Origin: an uncultured Paracoccaceae bacterium
Lineage (GTDB): Bacteria; Pseudomonadota; Alphaproteobacteria; Rhodobacterales; Rhodobacteraceae
DNA: 42,211 nt
Direction: 5' to 3'
Assembly: GCA_937864535.1 (NCBI GenBank)
Contig: CALMJS010000009.1
Span: forward strand, 1-42,211
Shown here: in pieces, positions 41,954-42,211 of the stretch
Numbering within the stretch: position 1 is the stretch's first letter
Layout of the letters: each line of letters starts with the position of its first letter
Notes under the pieces: generated by a model
What the model was told of the DNA's origin: nothing
Databases searched by the model: none
What the model saw: only the letters and a program-made list of their open reading frames with translations
Made by a program: the position numbers and the translations under genes

Positions 41954-42211
41954 TGTCGAAGCCTGAAACACTCTCCACCTTTGAGTTCTTCCGCAAGTTC
42001 CCGGATGAAGAAGCCGCGCGAAAGTTTTTTGAGGGTAAGCGCTGGGGCGATGAACCTGTTTGCGGCCACTGTGGTTCGGTTGATGTGGCGGAGTGTAAAG
42101 ACCACAAGCCTATGCCCTACCGATGCAAGGGCTGCCGCAAGCATTTCAGCGTCCGCACTGACCTGCCACAGAACTTTCATCCAGCCGCGACCGGAGCCCG
42201 GTTGGTGTTTA
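41953..42211 (+). CDS. IS1595-type transposase, 3'-truncated (N-terminal part only)
   Basis: The 86 visible residues start MSKPETLSTFEFFRKFPDEE and contain a zinc-ribbon of the IS1595 type: CGHCGS (first Cys pair), then YRCKGCRKHFSVRT (second Cys pair). This domain binds DNA ends; the DDE-like catalytic part lies beyond the window. After FSVRT (about base 42159) the expected family continuation (commonly GT followed by a hydrophobic stretch) is not seen. The frame instead reads DLPQNFHPAATGARLVF, which may mean a divergent member, a second insertion or a join. The start is supported by GGAG nine bases upstream. Confidence 0.75.
   Translation, partial: MSKPETLSTFEFFRKFPDEEAARKFFEGKRWGDEPVCGHCGSVDVAECKDHKPMPYRCKGCRKHFSVRTDLPQNFHPAATGARLVF

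Larger units (their letters stand above)
41869..42211 (+). mobile_element. left end of an IS1595-type insertion sequence, cut by the window
   Basis: A non-coding leader of about 84 bases beginning GGGGGCTTATATAC contains the 9-bp inverted repeat AACTAGCCA (41885-41893) / TGGCTAGTT (41912-41920). It is followed by the transposase start at 41953. The exact terminal repeat and target duplication cannot be fixed because the right end is outside the window. Confidence 0.6.

Overview
The window looks like chromosomal DNA of a Rhodobacterales (Roseobacter-type) alphaproteobacterium. The evidence is GC-rich coding, a TIGR02300/FYDLN-type acidic protein, a complete alphaproteobacterial PhyR-NepR-EcfG general stress module, and a spike-base protein of the family described from the Rhodobacter gene transfer agent. 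The left edge cuts sucA. The right edge cuts an IS1595-type transposase.

Layout. 1-4740: end of sucA, sucB, a small MAPEG membrane protein and lpd (2-oxoglutarate dehydrogenase complex). 4760-10990: mixed housekeeping and regulatory genes: acyl-CoA thioesterase, TerB-like membrane protein, GntR/FCD regulator, YgjP-type metallopeptidase, TIGR02300 protein, two identical tRNA-Ala(GGC) genes, RsuA-type pseudouridine synthase, and a divergent NAD(P)-binding epimerase/LysR pair. 11014-15515: the general stress response locus. nepR (51 aa), ecfG and a HisKA_2 sensor kinase run leftward and phyR runs rightward, from one perfectly palindromic promoter that reads as an EcfG promoter in both directions. 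Beyond phyR lie a DUF1328 gene and a DUF883/holin-like pair, each with its own EcfG-like promoter. 15507-18156: a THUMP RNA methyltransferase and two convergent secreted proteins.

18528-36374 is an exopolysaccharide/capsule region in several blocks: (a) TPR-like protein, Wzy-like polymerase/ligase, PPP-family phosphatase, Wzz/BY-kinase; (b) divergent phosphohexomutase and ManC; (c) a leftward two-gene head-spike operon (spike base and fibre) of the gene-transfer-agent type; (d) ugd, UDP-glucuronate 4-epimerase-like gene, WecG/TagA glycosyltransferase, Wzx flippase, a second Wzy, a GT4 glycosyltransferase and an unrecognised 344-aa protein. Part of block (d) is clearly lower in GC. The placement of GTA-like spike genes among capsule genes is the most striking feature, because GTA spikes are known to recognise capsule.

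36684-39213 encodes a cyanide-insensitive-type cytochrome bd oxidase with a 34-aa DUF2474-like third protein. It is followed by a convergent LpxL/HtrB-type acyltransferase. 40149-42211 is gene-poor, with a small cupin gene, inverted repeats, unrecognised remnants and the left end of an IS1595-type element. No CRISPR array, rRNA operon or replication origin was seen.
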